DNA from: Psychrobacter sp. FDAARGOS_221
GTDB taxonomy: Bacteria > Pseudomonadota > Gammaproteobacteria > Pseudomonadales > Moraxellaceae
NCBI RefSeq assembly: GCF_002313155.2
Contig: NZ_NWFK02000001.1
Coordinates: forward strand, 1,054,001 to 1,118,000
Length of the DNA: 64,000 nucleotides
Direction of reading: 5' to 3'
Each line of letters begins with the position of its first letter. Position 1 is the first letter of the stretch. The translations under genes were made by a program, and so were the position numbers. Under the pieces are notes generated by a model. It was not told where the DNA came from. It ran no database searches and saw only the letters and a list, made by a program, of their open reading frames with translations. Shown piece by piece: positions 9,896 through 18,690 of this stretch.

Positions 9896-9924
9896 GGACT
9901 GAGTGAGTGGATCAAACTCAGTCC
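9896..9924 (+). other. Perfect 9-bp hairpin between the oxidase and carrier genes
   Basis: GGACTGAGT and ACTCAGTCC are perfectly complementary around an 11-base loop. No T run follows, so it is not a standard intrinsic terminator; it could be an mRNA-processing or stability element within the operon or an operator. Confidence 0.55.
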
Positions 9925-10080
9925 TGTTACCTCTAATGCAAAGGATATGCGTTAGGTACCTCTTAGGTCATGAGTGCTGTGTAAAAACCACAAGCTGACG
10001 TGCTATATAGACAATCTGGAGCAAATGTCGCAAACATTTAGGCGCTGTAAGCACTCAGTAATATACAAGGAATGTATTCA

Positions 10081-11574
10081 ATGAACATGAAGTTAAGCGA
10101 TGCCGTAACAGGCTATTTTGAAAACAAACGGATGTTTCTTACTTTACTCGCCGGTGTTTGTATCTATGCAGCATTTGCCATCTTATCGCATTTTCATCGC
10201 GACTCAGGCGATTGGGGGCTTTACTCTTTATTACCCACATTATTGGTTTTAATCACCGCTGTTGTCTCACGCCGTCCTTTTGAATCTATGATGGCAGGCT
10301 GTATCGCAGGTCTGGTCATGTTAAACCCCTTCGATCTGGTCGAACCTTTTGCGAATAACATCTCTGCGGTTTTAGGCAATGAAACCATTATTTGGATTAT
10401 CTTAGTCTGTGGTTTCATGGGCGGATTGATCCAACTTTTAGAATCCAGTGGCTGTCTAAACGGCTTTAGCGATTGGCTAAAAGACATCATCAAGTCTCGT
10501 CGCCATTCACTGGTCGCCACAGCAGTACTTGGGGTAATCGTATTCATTGATGATTATTTAAACTGTTTGGCGGTTTCTACTTCGGTTAAAAAGCTAACCG
10601 ACCACTACGGCGTTTCGCGTGAGAAACTGGCCTATATTGTTGACTCTACTGCGGCACCAATGTGTGTCATCGTCCCTATCTCAACCTGGGCAGTATACTT
10701 TGCCGGTTTGCTAGAAGAAAACGGTGTCGCCGCTGATGGTGGCGGTATGAGCTTGTACATCAGCGCCATTCCTTTTATGGCGTATGCTTGGTTTGCCATG
10801 TTGATTGTATTCTTAGTCGCGTTCGGTGTGTTAGGCGACTGGGGTCCAATGAAAAAGGCTGAAGCACGTGCCAAAGCCGGTGAGCCAATCCCACCAAACT
10901 TTATGGATCAAGACTTAGTTTCTAACGTCAAAGCCAAGCGCAAACTGTCATTTAAAGCAAACATCATTAACTTTGCTATTCCAATGATTCTGCTTATAAC
11001 ATCAACCATTTACTTTGAGGTTGACTTGTTAAAAGGTGCCCTATTAACTCTATTTATTACAGTGATTCTATACTGGGTACAAGGGTTATTAAGCTTTGAG
11101 ACTCAAATTGAATCTATCTTTAATGGCTTTAAAGTGATGCTGTATCCTCTTTCAACGGTTATTGGCGGATTCTTCTTAAAGGCAATTAATGATGAACTGG
11201 GCATGACCACCTATATCATTGAAGCCATCACCCCGTTCATGACTCTATCGACATTCCCTGCGGTTATTTTCGTTGTCATGGCATTTTTAACCTTTGCCAC
11301 TTCATCAAGCTGGGGACTGTATGTATTAGCCATGCCGATTGTATTCCCAGTTGCCGGTGCACTTGGCGTTAGTACACCATTGGTAATCGGTGCCTTATTA
11401 TCAGCCTCTTCATTTGGCAGCCATGCTTGTTTCTTCAGTGACTCATCGTTATTGGCGGCACAAGGCGCAGGATGTAGCCCTATGCAGCACGCGTTCACTC
11501 AGTTTCCTTATGCTTTATTAGGTGCAGTATTGGCCATCGCTAGCTTCATTGCTTTGGGAATAATGATGGCTTAG
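10081..11574 (+). CDS. NhaC-family Na+/H+ antiporter-type transporter
   Basis: A 497-aa polytopic inner-membrane protein with roughly eleven to twelve hydrophobic helices, of the NhaC/ion-transporter superfamily. Characteristic blocks are the FIDDYLNCLAVS segment, STAAPMCVIVPISTWAVY and, near the end, SHACFFSDSSLLAAQGAGC. Members exchange cations, and some move organic solutes such as amines or amino acids. Position inside the amine locus, where E. coli has the unrelated permease PuuP, suggests that it imports the amine; this is inference. Three possible ATGs lie close together. AAGGA is nine bases before 10081 but abuts the one at 10072, so 10081 is preferred. Confidence 0.8.
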   Translation: MNMKLSDAVTGYFENKRMFLTLLAGVCIYAAFAILSHFHRDSGDWGLYSLLPTLLVLITAVVSRRPFESMMAGCIAGLVMLNPFDLVEPFANNISAVLGNETIIWIILVCGFMGGLIQLLESSGCLNGFSDWLKDIIKSRRHSLVATAVLGVIVFIDDYLNCLAVSTSVKKLTDHYGVSREKLAYIVDSTAAPMCVIVPISTWAVYFAGLLEENGVAADGGGMSLYISAIPFMAYAWFAMLIVFLVAFGVLGDWGPMKKAEARAKAGEPIPPNFMDQDLVSNVKAKRKLSFKANIINFAIPMILLITSTIYFEVDLLKGALLTLFITVILYWVQGLLSFETQIESIFNGFKVMLYPLSTVIGGFFLKAINDELGMTTYIIEAITPFMTLSTFPAVIFVVMAFLTFATSSSWGLYVLAMPIVFPVAGALGVSTPLVIGALLSASSFGSHACFFSDSSLLAAQGAGCSPMQHAFTQFPYALLGAVLAIASFIALGIMMA

Positions 11575-11842
11575 GCTATTAACTTAAGCTATTAAATAAA
11601 CTATTAATAACAAATAACTGGCTAATAGCGAATAACTGACAATTGAAAGGCTGTCAGTTAAAAGCTTAAGTTAAAAATTCTCAGCCAAATATAAACAAAA
11701 CCAACACATACTAACCAAGTGACACTGACCTGATAAAAACTTACGCGATGTTCTGACATAAATCTACTTATATGTGATCGGACTCTACCCTACAATAAAC
11801 CTAACCACTCAACACATAAATAATAAGATAAGGATTTCTCTT

Positions 11843-13225
11843 ATGAGTACTGAAAGCATTTATAAAGTCACCAACCCAGCGACGGGTGTTGTCGAAAAGA
11901 CCTATCCAATAGCCACTGAGCAGGATATTGAGCAAGCGGTGCAGCAAGCACATAGCGCTTATAAAGACTGGAAAACAACCTCTATTGAACAGCGCAGTCA
12001 ATTACTACATCGTATCGCTGATAAATACGAAGAAAAAATTGATGAGTTAGCGGCCATCGTTACACGTGAAATGGGCAAACCCATAGCACAGTCGAAAGGT
12101 GAACTGTCTTTTGTGGCTGAGATATTTAGATATTATGCTGATACCGCCCCTTCGTTATTAGAGCCTGACACCATTGATGTTGATAGCGGTAAAGCTCGGG
12201 TTGAAAAACATCCTATCGGCGCGTTATTTGGTATTATGCCTTGGAACTACCCGCACTATCAGGTCGCTCGCTTTGCTGCGCCTAACTTTATGGCTGGTAA
12301 TACCCTAGTTCTAAAACATGCCCCTCAATGCCCTGAGACTGCTGAAGCCATTGAAAAATTGTTTCTTGAAGCCGGCTTACCACAGGGTGTTTACAACAAT
12401 ATTTTCGCCACTAATGATCAAGCAGCTGACATCATTAGAGACTCTCGCATTCAGGGTGTTTCTCTGACCGGTTCAGAAAAGGCTGGACAAGTAGTTGCTC
12501 AAATTGCTAGCAGCGCTCTCAAAAAGGTGGTGCTTGAATTAGGCGGCTCAGACCCATTTATTGTGTTAGAAGACGCAGATTTGGACAGCGCTGTCGAACA
12601 TGCCATTGATGGCCGCTTTGATAACGCTGGTCAAGCCTGTAACGCAGCCAAACGCCTGATTATCTTAGACTCTATTTATGATCGCTTTGTGGATAAATTT
12701 ACCAATGCAGTCAAACAAATTAGTCTTGGCGACCCAATGCAAAAGAACACTAGAATGGGTCCACTATCTTCGATTAGTGCCGCTGAAAATTTACAAAAGC
12801 AGCTTAGTAGCGCTGTTGATGCTGGTGCCACGGTTCTGGTTGAAGGCGGATATGACGCAGAGAAACCCGGCGCTTGGTTCAAGCCTGCGGTATTAACTGA
12901 TGTGACTAGCGATATGGAAATCTATCAGCAAGAGCTGTTTGGTCCGGTTGCCGTCATCTATAAAGTTGCCAGTGTTGAAGATGCCATTGCTTTGGCCAAT
13001 GACGTACCTTTTGGTTTGGGTGCATCAATTCATACCTCAAGTGAAGATCTGGCAGAAAGACTGTCAAATGAGCTTGAAGTAGGCATGGTGACTATTAATG
13101 CCTCATCAGGTAGCGAAGCAAATACCCCATTTGGTGGCGTAAAGCGCTCAGGATTTGGTCGTGAGCTTGGCCGCTTAGGTATCACTGAGTTTTTAAACTT
13201 TAAACTGGTTCGTGATAAGTCTTAA
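11843..13225 (+). CDS. NAD(P)-dependent aldehyde dehydrogenase, succinate-semialdehyde type (Sad/YneI-like)
   Basis: A 460-aa aldehyde dehydrogenase. The compact length, without the N-terminal extension of PuuC-type enzymes (about 495 aa), and the segments GIMPWNYP, LKHAPQCPETAE, LELGGSDPFIVLEDADLD, NAGQACNAAKR (catalytic Cys) and PFGGVKRSGFGRELG match E. coli Sad/YneI, which oxidises succinate semialdehyde. It could also handle the gamma-glutamyl aldehyde made by the upstream oxidase. The frame is open 23 codons upstream, but AAGGA nine bases before the ATG at 11843 fixes the start. It is separated from the carrier gene by 268 bases, so it may have its own promoter. It ends at a strong terminator. 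Confidence 0.9.
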   Translation: MSTESIYKVTNPATGVVEKTYPIATEQDIEQAVQQAHSAYKDWKTTSIEQRSQLLHRIADKYEEKIDELAAIVTREMGKPIAQSKGELSFVAEIFRYYADTAPSLLEPDTIDVDSGKARVEKHPIGALFGIMPWNYPHYQVARFAAPNFMAGNTLVLKHAPQCPETAEAIEKLFLEAGLPQGVYNNIFATNDQAADIIRDSRIQGVSLTGSEKAGQVVAQIASSALKKVVLELGGSDPFIVLEDADLDSAVEHAIDGRFDNAGQACNAAKRLIILDSIYDRFVDKFTNAVKQISLGDPMQKNTRMGPLSSISAAENLQKQLSSAVDAGATVLVEGGYDAEKPGAWFKPAVLTDVTSDMEIYQQELFGPVAVIYKVASVEDAIALANDVPFGLGASIHTSSEDLAERLSNELEVGMVTINASSGSEANTPFGGVKRSGFGRELGRLGITEFLNFKLVRDKS

Positions 13226-13284
13226 TATCATGTGGTTGCCTATTTGAAGCCAACAATTAATAGCCAATACAATTGATAGCCAAT

Positions 13285-13318
13285 AAAAAAACACCAGCTT
13301 TACGCTGGTGTTTTTTTT
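13285..13318. terminator. Bidirectional intrinsic terminator
   Basis: An A run, ACACCAGC, a five-base loop, GCTGGTGT and eight T. It serves the aldehyde dehydrogenase and the convergent thioesterase gene. Confidence 0.9.
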
Positions 13319-13377
13319 GTATGACTCAAATGGCTCAATAAGTACTGATTATCCCAAAGCTGAAGCGCTTTTATTGC

Positions 13378-14190
13378 CTAGGACATAGGTCGTAATGTCA
13401 AAATCTGCTCACTGCGACCAAAGGGTCCTTTGGTATCATGCAAAATAGCACTGGTTAGCCCAATGCCATCCTTGCCATATTGCTGAACTGCCTCAATACC
13501 CAACCACTTGCCTTGTGGCAGGCGGTGCATATGAATTTGCAGATCTGTATTAGGAAATCCCCACGACATCTCAGACATTGCAACCGCACTACGTGGCACC
13601 ACACCATTAGCAGTATCGACCAATCCCATGATACGCACTAAGTCTGTGGTATTCTCAGCTTCTACCATATCCAAATCAGAACTAATCCAAACGACCCCTT
13701 TACCAGGACGACGTTTCGGATCAGCAACCACAGATATACTCTTAATAAAGCCGCCTGGCCATACTTTCATGCCTTCCCACGCTGGTAGCGATTCAGGCGC
13801 TTGGCTCAACGTCACATCCTCAAGGCCAGCGACATCGCTAGAATCTTGGGTAAGCAGTCGCCAAGCACGGGCAATAATACAGTCTCGACCGCCATGACTC
13901 ATGACTGCTTCAACCAATTCAATGGTTCGACCAGGACGGATGATACAAGTGGTAATGGTGAATGGCTCTAACGGGATGAGTCCTAAGATATCAAGGCTCA
14001 AACGTGCCATACGCAGATTTGGCTTCGGTGAGAATAGGGTTAGCTCATGAGCCAAAATACCTGTGGCTGGCGCCATATGTTGTTCATGGTCATTCCAAGC
14101 GCCTTGAGCATGTTCGGTCGGCTGATACTGAGCAATACAGCTGCCGTCTTCGGTATAGCTGCGTTCAATACATTGATAATATGAGGTCAT
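13378..14190 (-). CDS. Thioesterase family protein (double hotdog, acyl-CoA thioesterase-like)
   Basis: A 270-aa soluble protein that reads as a tandem hotdog thioesterase of the thioesterase-like superfamily related to TesB. The first half contains GILAHELTLFSPKPNLRMARL, then the central strand pattern RPGRTIELVEA with RDCIIARAWRLL, typical of acyl-CoA thioesterases. The second half includes ANGVVPRSAVAMSEMSWGFPNTDLQIHMHR, resembling the second hotdog helix and strands. The substrate acyl-CoA is unknown. It is a single leftward gene, with AAGGAT upstream of the ATG and no functional link to the amine locus apparent. Confidence 0.75.
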   Translation of the reverse strand: MTSYYQCIERSYTEDGSCIAQYQPTEHAQGAWNDHEQHMAPATGILAHELTLFSPKPNLRMARLSLDILGLIPLEPFTITTCIIRPGRTIELVEAVMSHGGRDCIIARAWRLLTQDSSDVAGLEDVTLSQAPESLPAWEGMKVWPGGFIKSISVVADPKRRPGKGVVWISSDLDMVEAENTTDLVRIMGLVDTANGVVPRSAVAMSEMSWGFPNTDLQIHMHRLPQGKWLGIEAVQQYGKDGIGLTSAILHDTKGPFGRSEQILTLRPMS

Positions 14191-14308
14191 AAATCATCCT
14201 TAATTTATTTAATCCTATTATTTTTTTAGAGATGCTTTTTCTATATTTTATTATTAATAGATAGCTTTTACTTGAATACACTTACTCTAAGCGCAGGCGA
14301 CTTTAGAC

Positions 14309-14367
14309 CTTAGCGCAAAGCACAACAGGCCTATGGCTTAGCCATGATTGCCTGTTGCGCGCTTAGA
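14309..14367. other. Long composite palindrome between the thioesterase gene and ispH
   Basis: Nested complementary arms: TTAGCGC with GCGCTTAG outside, CAACAGGC with GCCTGTTG in the middle, and ATGGC-TTA-GCCAT at the tip. No T run flanks it on either strand. It is downstream of ispH on the minus strand, so it could be a 3' stabiliser or a palindromic interspersed element. Confidence 0.6.
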
Positions 14368-14413
14368 ACAGTATCTGCTTGTGCTTATTTAATGATTTAT
14401 TAAAACTGCTCTG

Positions 14414-15370
14414 TTAAGGCTGCACTTGCTTTACGGGAATGCGCAGCTCTTTGGGTAAGCTAAAGGTAACATTCTCCTCAATACCTTTAAGCTCATCTGG
14501 CATTTCACCGCCCCACTCTTGCAATTGGTTTAATACCTCTTGTATCAAAACTTCAGGCGCTGAAGCACCAGCGGTGACACCCACGGTACTCACACCTTCA
14601 AACCATTGCTGCTGCATCTCGCCAGCATTATCAATTAAATAAGCGCGGCAGTTCATACGCTCTGCTAGCTCACGCAAACGGTTTGAGTTTGATGAGTTAG
14701 GTGAGCCCACAACCAGCACCACTTCACAACGTTCTGCCAAATCTTTTACCGCATCTTGGCGGTTTTGGGTGGCATAACAAATGTCATCTTTGCGTGGGCC
14801 TTGGATATTAGGAAAACGCTTACGCAGTGCATCAATCACTAGCGCCGTGTCATCCATTGATAAAGTTGTCTGGGTGACAAATGCCAAGCGATTAGGATCA
14901 TTCACTTGCAGCTTTTCAACATCGGCTTCGTTTTCAACAAGATGAATCTCACCACCATATTGAGCACTAAAACGCCCCATCGTACCCTCAACTTCAGGAT
15001 GACCTTGGTGACCAATGAGTACCGCGTCCATTTTTTCACGAGCAAACTTTGCCACTTCAATATGAACCTTGGTCACTAACGGACAGGTCGCATCGAACAC
15101 GGTCAAATCACGGCGCTGAGCTTCATCTTCCACCGCCTTTGATACACCATGCGCTGAGAAAATAACGATAGAGCCATCTGGCACTTCATCCAGATCTTCT
15201 ACGAATACTGCGCCACGGTTGGCCAAGTCCGACACCACAAATTTATTGTGTACGACTTCATGACGAACATAAATAGGCGGCTCGAAGCGTAATAAAGCTT
15301 CATTAACAATAGCAATAGCACGGTCAACGCCAGCACAAAACCCACGTGGATTCGCAAGATAAATTTGCAT
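14414..15370 (-). CDS. ispH: 4-hydroxy-3-methylbut-2-enyl diphosphate reductase
   Basis: IspH (LytB) is the last enzyme of the non-mevalonate isoprenoid pathway; it reduces HMBPP to IPP and DMAPP with a [4Fe-4S] cluster. The protein is 318 aa, the standard length. The three cluster cysteines are at 12 (NPRGFCAGV), 96 (DATCPLV) and 198 ([11 protein letters not shown]). The active-site Glu at about 126 is in GHPEVEGT, and the substrate-binding Ser-Asn pair is in [11 protein letters not shown]. It stands alone, leftward, with a gene-free interval of 440 bases before gmk. Confidence 0.97.
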   Translation of the reverse strand: MQIYLANPRGFCAGVDRAIAIVNEALLRFEPPIYVRHEVVHNKFVVSDLANRGAVFVEDLDEVPDGSIVIFSAHGVSKAVEDEAQRRDLTVFDATCPLVTKVHIEVAKFAREKMDAVLIGHQGHPEVEGTMGRFSAQYGGEIHLVENEADVEKLQVNDPNRLAFVTQTTLSMDDTALVIDALRKRFPNIQGPRKDDICYATQNRQDAVKDLAERCEVVLVVGSPNSSNSNRLRELAERMNCRAYLIDNAGEMQQQWFEGVSTVGVTAGASAPEVLIQEVLNQLQEWGGEMPDELKGIEENVTFSLPKELRIPVKQVQP

Positions 15371-15812
15371 AACAGTTCTTCACAATAGATAATCAGAGAA
15401 ATAGAATATGGCTTATAACTCAATCAATCCACTTAGCCCGATAGAGAACTCACAAACAATTCACTTTAACCGTAACCCTGTCAGCTTACGGTTTAATCTA
15501 TCGTTAAAAGCGATTTGGTTTAACAGCTATTTTTAAAAGCCATTTTGGTTTTGTGATTACTATAACATATCCGCTAAAATAGCAGGCAGGGCGAGCATGA
15601 TTTTGTAAAAATAAACATCTATTTTTCATAATCGCTATTTTGAATGGTTGTTATGGGTCATCCATCTATAAAGGTTAGATGAAAAAAGAGCAAGACTAAT
15701 AATCCAATGGTTGACCCTAATAAAATGTATAACCCTACTACTAAGTGACAAGTTCAGGCGAACTACCCTCCTATTATTCCTACGATTAACCACTATATAA
15801 GAGACAGCAAAT
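15371..15812. other. Gene-free divergent interval ispH/gmk
   Basis: It holds the promoters for ispH (minus) and gmk (plus). I cannot single out either promoter with confidence. GGGTCA (about 15655) and TGACCC (about 15713) form a widely spaced inverted pair. No gene or RNA was recognised. Confidence 0.4.
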
Positions 15813-16427
15813 ATGAAAGGATCACTTTTTATTATTACCGCCGCTTCCGGTACCGGAAAAACCTCACTGGTCAAACAGTTGATTGCAACCACTAACGACT
15901 TAGCGGTGAGCGTATCGCACACCACGCGTGATCCCCGTCCAGGTGAAATCGATGGACAACATTATCATTTTACAAATCCGGATGCTTTTATTGAAGGTAT
16001 TGAGGCCGGTGAGTTCTTGGAACATGCCAAAGTGTTTGATAATTACTATGGCACCTCTGAAAAAAGCGTCAACCAACAGCTAGACTCTGGTATCGATGTG
16101 ATTTTGGAAATCGATTGGCAAGGCGCCCTGCAAGTTAAAGAGCGCTATGATGATGTCACTATGATTTTCATTCTACCGCCAAGTAAGGCCACATTACGTC
16201 AGCGCCTATCTTCTCGTGGTCAAGACTCACAAGAAGTGATTGAAAAACGTCTGGCAGGTTCGGTTACCGAGATGAAGCAGTATGTACACTTTGATTATGT
16301 GGTGATTAATGACCACTTTGAGGCAGCACTGAGTGAGCTTAAAGCCATTATCGTCGCAAAACGTCAAACCACTGAGCGTCAAAAAGCACGCTATGGCGAA
16401 ACCATTGCTGACCTTATTAAAGACTAG
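15813..16427 (+). CDS. gmk: Guanylate kinase
   Basis: Gmk converts GMP and ATP to GDP and ADP in purine nucleotide synthesis; it is cytosolic. At 204 aa it has the normal length. The P-loop at residues 8-15 reads ASGTGKTS, where many relatives have SGAGKSS, a mild variant. The GMP-binding segment is [12 protein letters not shown] followed by GQHYHF, and the lid region contains [17 protein letters not shown]. It is followed by rpoZ and spoT, the conserved gammaproteobacterial order, although rpoZ has its own promoter here. Confidence 0.96.
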   Translation: MKGSLFIITAASGTGKTSLVKQLIATTNDLAVSVSHTTRDPRPGEIDGQHYHFTNPDAFIEGIEAGEFLEHAKVFDNYYGTSEKSVNQQLDSGIDVILEIDWQGALQVKERYDDVTMIFILPPSKATLRQRLSSRGQDSQEVIEKRLAGSVTEMKQYVHFDYVVINDHFEAALSELKAIIVAKRQTTERQKARYGETIADLIKD

Positions 16428-16502
16428 CTTTAACGATTAGCGATAGCACCAAGGCTTACTGGCTGCAAATAAACAAAAGTTCACCACTTAATAGCGAATA
16501 TT

Positions 16503-16511
16503 TGCTATAAT
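16503..16511 (+). promoter_or_regulatory. Extended -10 promoter of rpoZ
   Basis: TGC followed by TATAAT (16506-16511), an extended -10 element about 55 bases before the rpoZ start. No good -35 is visible, which is tolerable for an extended -10. Confidence 0.6.
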
Positions 16512-16569
16512 GGTCAATTAATATTCACATGAACACCTATCACCAAGTTGTGATAAACAAGAGGACGTT

Positions 16570-16830
16570 ATGGCACGTGTAACTGTAGAAGACTGCTTAC
16601 ATGCAGTAGACAATCGCTTTGAGCTGGTACTGGTTGCCAGTAAGCGCGCCCACCAATTAGCAAAGGGCATCGCTGAGCCATTGGTTGATGTGGACAATGA
16701 CAAACCCACTGTTTTGGCGTTACGTGAGATTGCCGCCGGTCTGGTCACTAAAGATATTTTAGACCAGCCTGATCATCATTTTGCGACCAACTCATTAGAC
16801 ATGGCTTTAAGTAACGGTCAAGGATTCTAA
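16570..16830 (+). CDS. rpoZ: RNA polymerase omega subunit
   Basis: An 86-aa omega subunit. It binds the beta-prime C-terminus, helps assemble core polymerase and forms part of a ppGpp site in proteobacteria. The family signature is clear: ARVTVEDCL at the start, [16 protein letters not shown] (the core helix) and [15 protein letters not shown]. The length is close to the E. coli 91 aa. The start is preceded by AAGAGGACGTT. A terminator follows directly. Its normal partner spoT is downstream but interrupted by an insertion sequence. Confidence 0.96.
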   Translation: MARVTVEDCLHAVDNRFELVLVASKRAHQLAKGIAEPLVDVDNDKPTVLALREIAAGLVTKDILDQPDHHFATNSLDMALSNGQGF

Positions 16831-16852
16831 ACAGCCTACTGTTTTAGATATT

Positions 16853-16891
16853 AAAAAACCACGATGCGCACTCGCCTATCGTGGTTTTTTT
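16853..16891 (+). terminator. Intrinsic terminator after rpoZ
   Basis: AAAAAACCACGAT pairs with ATCGTGGTTTTTT around a 13-base loop. It separates rpoZ from spoT, so spoT needs its own promoter. Confidence 0.9.
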
Positions 16892-17282
16892 ATCGCCTTA
16901 ATTTTTCATTGCTGTATTTTGTTATCGCTTTGTGTTTTTATCAGATAATTTTTTAATATTATTCATTTAAAATCCTATATTTAATAGGTTTAATATCATT
17001 TATAAGGCTGTCATTTCCCACAGCTTTTGATAAACTTAGCGGCTTTTTTAACGCAGGCAATGATTTATTTAACGCTTTATGCTATTTATACTGTTGACAG
17101 CACGCTGTTTTTACGATTAATTAAGAGGTTAGCTGTACTTTTTACTTTAATTGATATAAATACAACCCTATATAATATATTGTATTAAACGATTGAAAAT
17201 AGCCTTAAAAAAACAGGCTCTAAAAGAAAGATAGTTATTGATTGTTTTAATTTAACTGCCGCTTACCTGAAGGATGAATACT
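16892..17282 (+). promoter_or_regulatory. Gene-free AT-rich interval holding the original spoT promoter
   Basis: Candidates are TTGACA at 17094-17099 (17 bases to a weak TTAATT) and an exact TATAAT at 17171-17176 without a good -35. Either would have driven spoT before the insertion. Now they read into the 3' end of the insertion sequence, opposing its transposase. Confidence 0.45.
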
Positions 17283-17475
17283 ATGACAGTCCCCAAAACT
17301 GATTCCAAGCCCATCACTCAGGCTAGCACTAACGCATCAGACTCTAAAACGGATATGATAAAAAATTTGAATACTGATATTGACGGTCATGTCATTAATA
17401 ACATTGCCAATGATGAGAACATCATAGATCCTATTATTAGTGCTGATATCGATCTGCCTAATTCTGATGAAGATG
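17283..17475 (+). pseudogene. spoT: 5' fragment of spoT cut off by the insertion sequence
   Basis: The original start of spoT: the ATG at 17283 has AAGGA eight to nine bases upstream (another ATG at 17274 lies on the Shine-Dalgarno sequence and is less likely). The 64 codons up to the insertion encode a Thr/Asn/Asp-rich, probably disordered segment (TDSKPITQASTNASDSK near the start, DIDLPNSDED at the end). The frame then runs into the element and stops at 17478-17480. Deleting 17476-18663 plus one GATG copy joins this frame exactly to the spoT body, with eight more codons before its present first ATG. Confidence 0.85.
17472..17475. repeat. Target-site duplication GATG, left copy
   Basis: GATG abuts the left tip (TGTAA) of the element; the matching copy is 18664-18667. 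Four bases is the size expected of the IS407 group. Confidence 0.8.
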
Positions 17476-17516
17476 TGTAAATACCCCATTCTTAACACAA
17501 CATCATCGTAGAATAA

Positions 17517-18296
17517 TTAAGCCACCTGTCTATACTGGGCAGGTGTCATATCATTAAGTGAATCATGGGGTCTTTCGGTGTTATAAACCGTGATCCACTC
17601 CTCAGTCAGTTGACTGACTTCATTTAAATCATTGAATAAATAACAATCCAAAACCTCATTGCGGTAACTACGATTAAACCGTTCAATATAAGCATTCTGA
17701 TAAGGACAGCCAGGCTCAATATAGTCAATATAGATACCGTGAGCCGTTGCCCAATCAGTAAACACTTTAGAGGTGAACTCACTACCATTATCCACACGAA
17801 TTTGCTTAGGATAACCATGCCACTCGGCTAACTGGTCAAGGTAGCGAATCACTCGGAGTGAGGGAATGCTGGTACCAATATCAATGCCGAGTATTTCGCG
17901 GTTGTAATCATCAATCACATTAAAGGTTCGAAAGCGAATATTATTGTGCAGCTTATCGCTCATAAAGTCCATAGACCAAGTATGACCCAATGCGTTTGGC
18001 ACACTTAACGGCTGGGGGTTACGTGTTGGTAGCCGTCTTTTAGACTTACGGCGTAGGTTTAAGTTTAAAGCTTTATAAACACGGTGTACTCGTTTATGAT
18101 TCCATGAATAGCCAAGCTTGCGTATACGCTTAAAACACTTTGGGAAACCCCAACGATTGTGCTTATCTGTTAGTTCATTTAAGACATCAATAATCTCACT
18201 ATCATCAGATAGCTTAGGCTTATAGTAATAAGCGGTTCGACTCATACAGACCACCTGACAGCTCGATGCAATACTGACACCATACTGCGCCTGCAA
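17517..18296 (-). CDS. IS3-family transposase OrfB (DDE integrase domain)
   Basis: The catalytic part of the IS3 transposase, 259 aa from the first ATG. A rve integrase core shows the three acidic residues: Asp in WSMDFMSD, Asp in RVDNGSEFTS, and Glu in YIERFNRSYRNEVLD. An HTH_21-type segment (DKHNRWGFPKCFKRIRKLG) precedes it. In life it is probably made mainly as an OrfAB fusion by -1 slippage near 18338-18344, the fused frame continuing through residues AIAPACERKVWAQELQAQ. There is no stop or frameshift within it. Confidence 0.93.
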   Translation of the reverse strand: MQAQYGVSIASSCQVVCMSRTAYYYKPKLSDDSEIIDVLNELTDKHNRWGFPKCFKRIRKLGYSWNHKRVHRVYKALNLNLRRKSKRRLPTRNPQPLSVPNALGHTWSMDFMSDKLHNNIRFRTFNVIDDYNREILGIDIGTSIPSLRVIRYLDQLAEWHGYPKQIRVDNGSEFTSKVFTDWATAHGIYIDYIEPGCPYQNAYIERFNRSYRNEVLDCYLFNDLNEVSQLTEEWITVYNTERPHDSLNDMTPAQYRQVA

Positions 18297-18331
18297 TTCT
18301 TGAGCCCAGACTTTGCGCTCACAAGCAGGCG

Positions 18332-18592
18332 CTATAGCTTTTTTATGATATCTTCCTGCATTTGCGCTTTGAGGCTTAAATCAGCATACATCTGTTTAAG
18401 CCTACGGTTTTCTTCTTCAAGCTCTTTTAGTCGCTTAACATCAGAGGCTTCCATGCCTCCATACTTGGAACGCCATTTATAGAAAGTCGAATTAGCAATT
18501 CCGTACTTACGGCACAGCTCTTTAGCAGGTATTCCTGCTTCTGCTTCTTTTAAAATGGATACTATTTGGGTCTCAGTCATTCGTTTGCTCAT
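18332..18592 (-). CDS. IS3-family transposase OrfA (HTH and leucine zipper)
   Basis: An 86-aa DNA-binding part of the transposase. A helix-turn-helix (TETQIVSILKEAEAG to CRKYGIANSTFYKWRSKYGG) is followed by a coiled coil (KRLKELEEENRRLKQMYADL) used for multimerisation. AAGGAG lies upstream of the ATG on the minus strand. The frame ends one codon after the slippery A AAA AAG, as expected for programmed -1 frameshifting. Confidence 0.93.
   Translation of the reverse strand: MSKRMTETQIVSILKEAEAGIPAKELCRKYGIANSTFYKWRSKYGGMEASDVKRLKELEEENRRLKQMYADLSLKAQMQEDIIKKL
18338..18344 (-). promoter_or_regulatory. Programmed -1 frameshift heptamer A AAA AAG
   Basis: On the minus strand AAAAAAG lies just before the orfA stop. 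Slipping back one base enters the orfB frame, which is open from here to 17517. Confidence 0.8.
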
Positions 18593-18663
18593 ATTAAAAC
18601 TCCTTATGGGTATTTTATAAGAAATTCTACGTTTGAGCTGTGTTATTTTAGGGGATAGTTACA

Positions 18664-18667
18664 GATG
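18664..18667. repeat. Target-site duplication GATG, right copy
   Basis: It directly follows the right tip (ACA on the plus strand) of the element and matches 17472-17475. Confidence 0.8.
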
Positions 18668-18690
18668 ATCATGTCAATCAAACCTCTTAT

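Larger units (their letters stand above)
17476..18663 (-). mobile_element. Complete IS3-family insertion sequence, IS407-like, 1188 bp
   Basis: Imperfect terminal inverted repeats of about 40 bases bound the element: left 17476-17514 starting TGTAAATACCCC, right 18624-18663 (read inward) starting TGTAACTATCCCC. Both end in CGTAGAAT, and both tips carry the TG/CA dinucleotide typical of IS3. A GATG duplication flanks it. Inside are orfA and orfB on the minus strand in the -1 relation, with an A6G slippery heptamer at the orfA end. All parts look intact, so the element may be active. It lies in the 5' end of spoT, transcribed opposite to it. Confidence 0.93.

Noticed and set aside
10221..11498. 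Three minus-strand open frames (80-108 codons) inside the NhaC-family gene
   Set aside because: Antisense shadows of a conserved membrane protein; no ribosome binding site or family match.
15635..15925. 96-codon minus-strand frame overlapping the start of gmk
   Set aside because: The first third is the complement of gmk codons; the rest is AT-rich intergenic sequence without a recognisable domain.
17274..17480. Independent 68-aa gene upstream of the insertion sequence
   Set aside because: Its last codons and stop come from the tip of the insertion sequence, and its frame joins spoT exactly after removal of the element.
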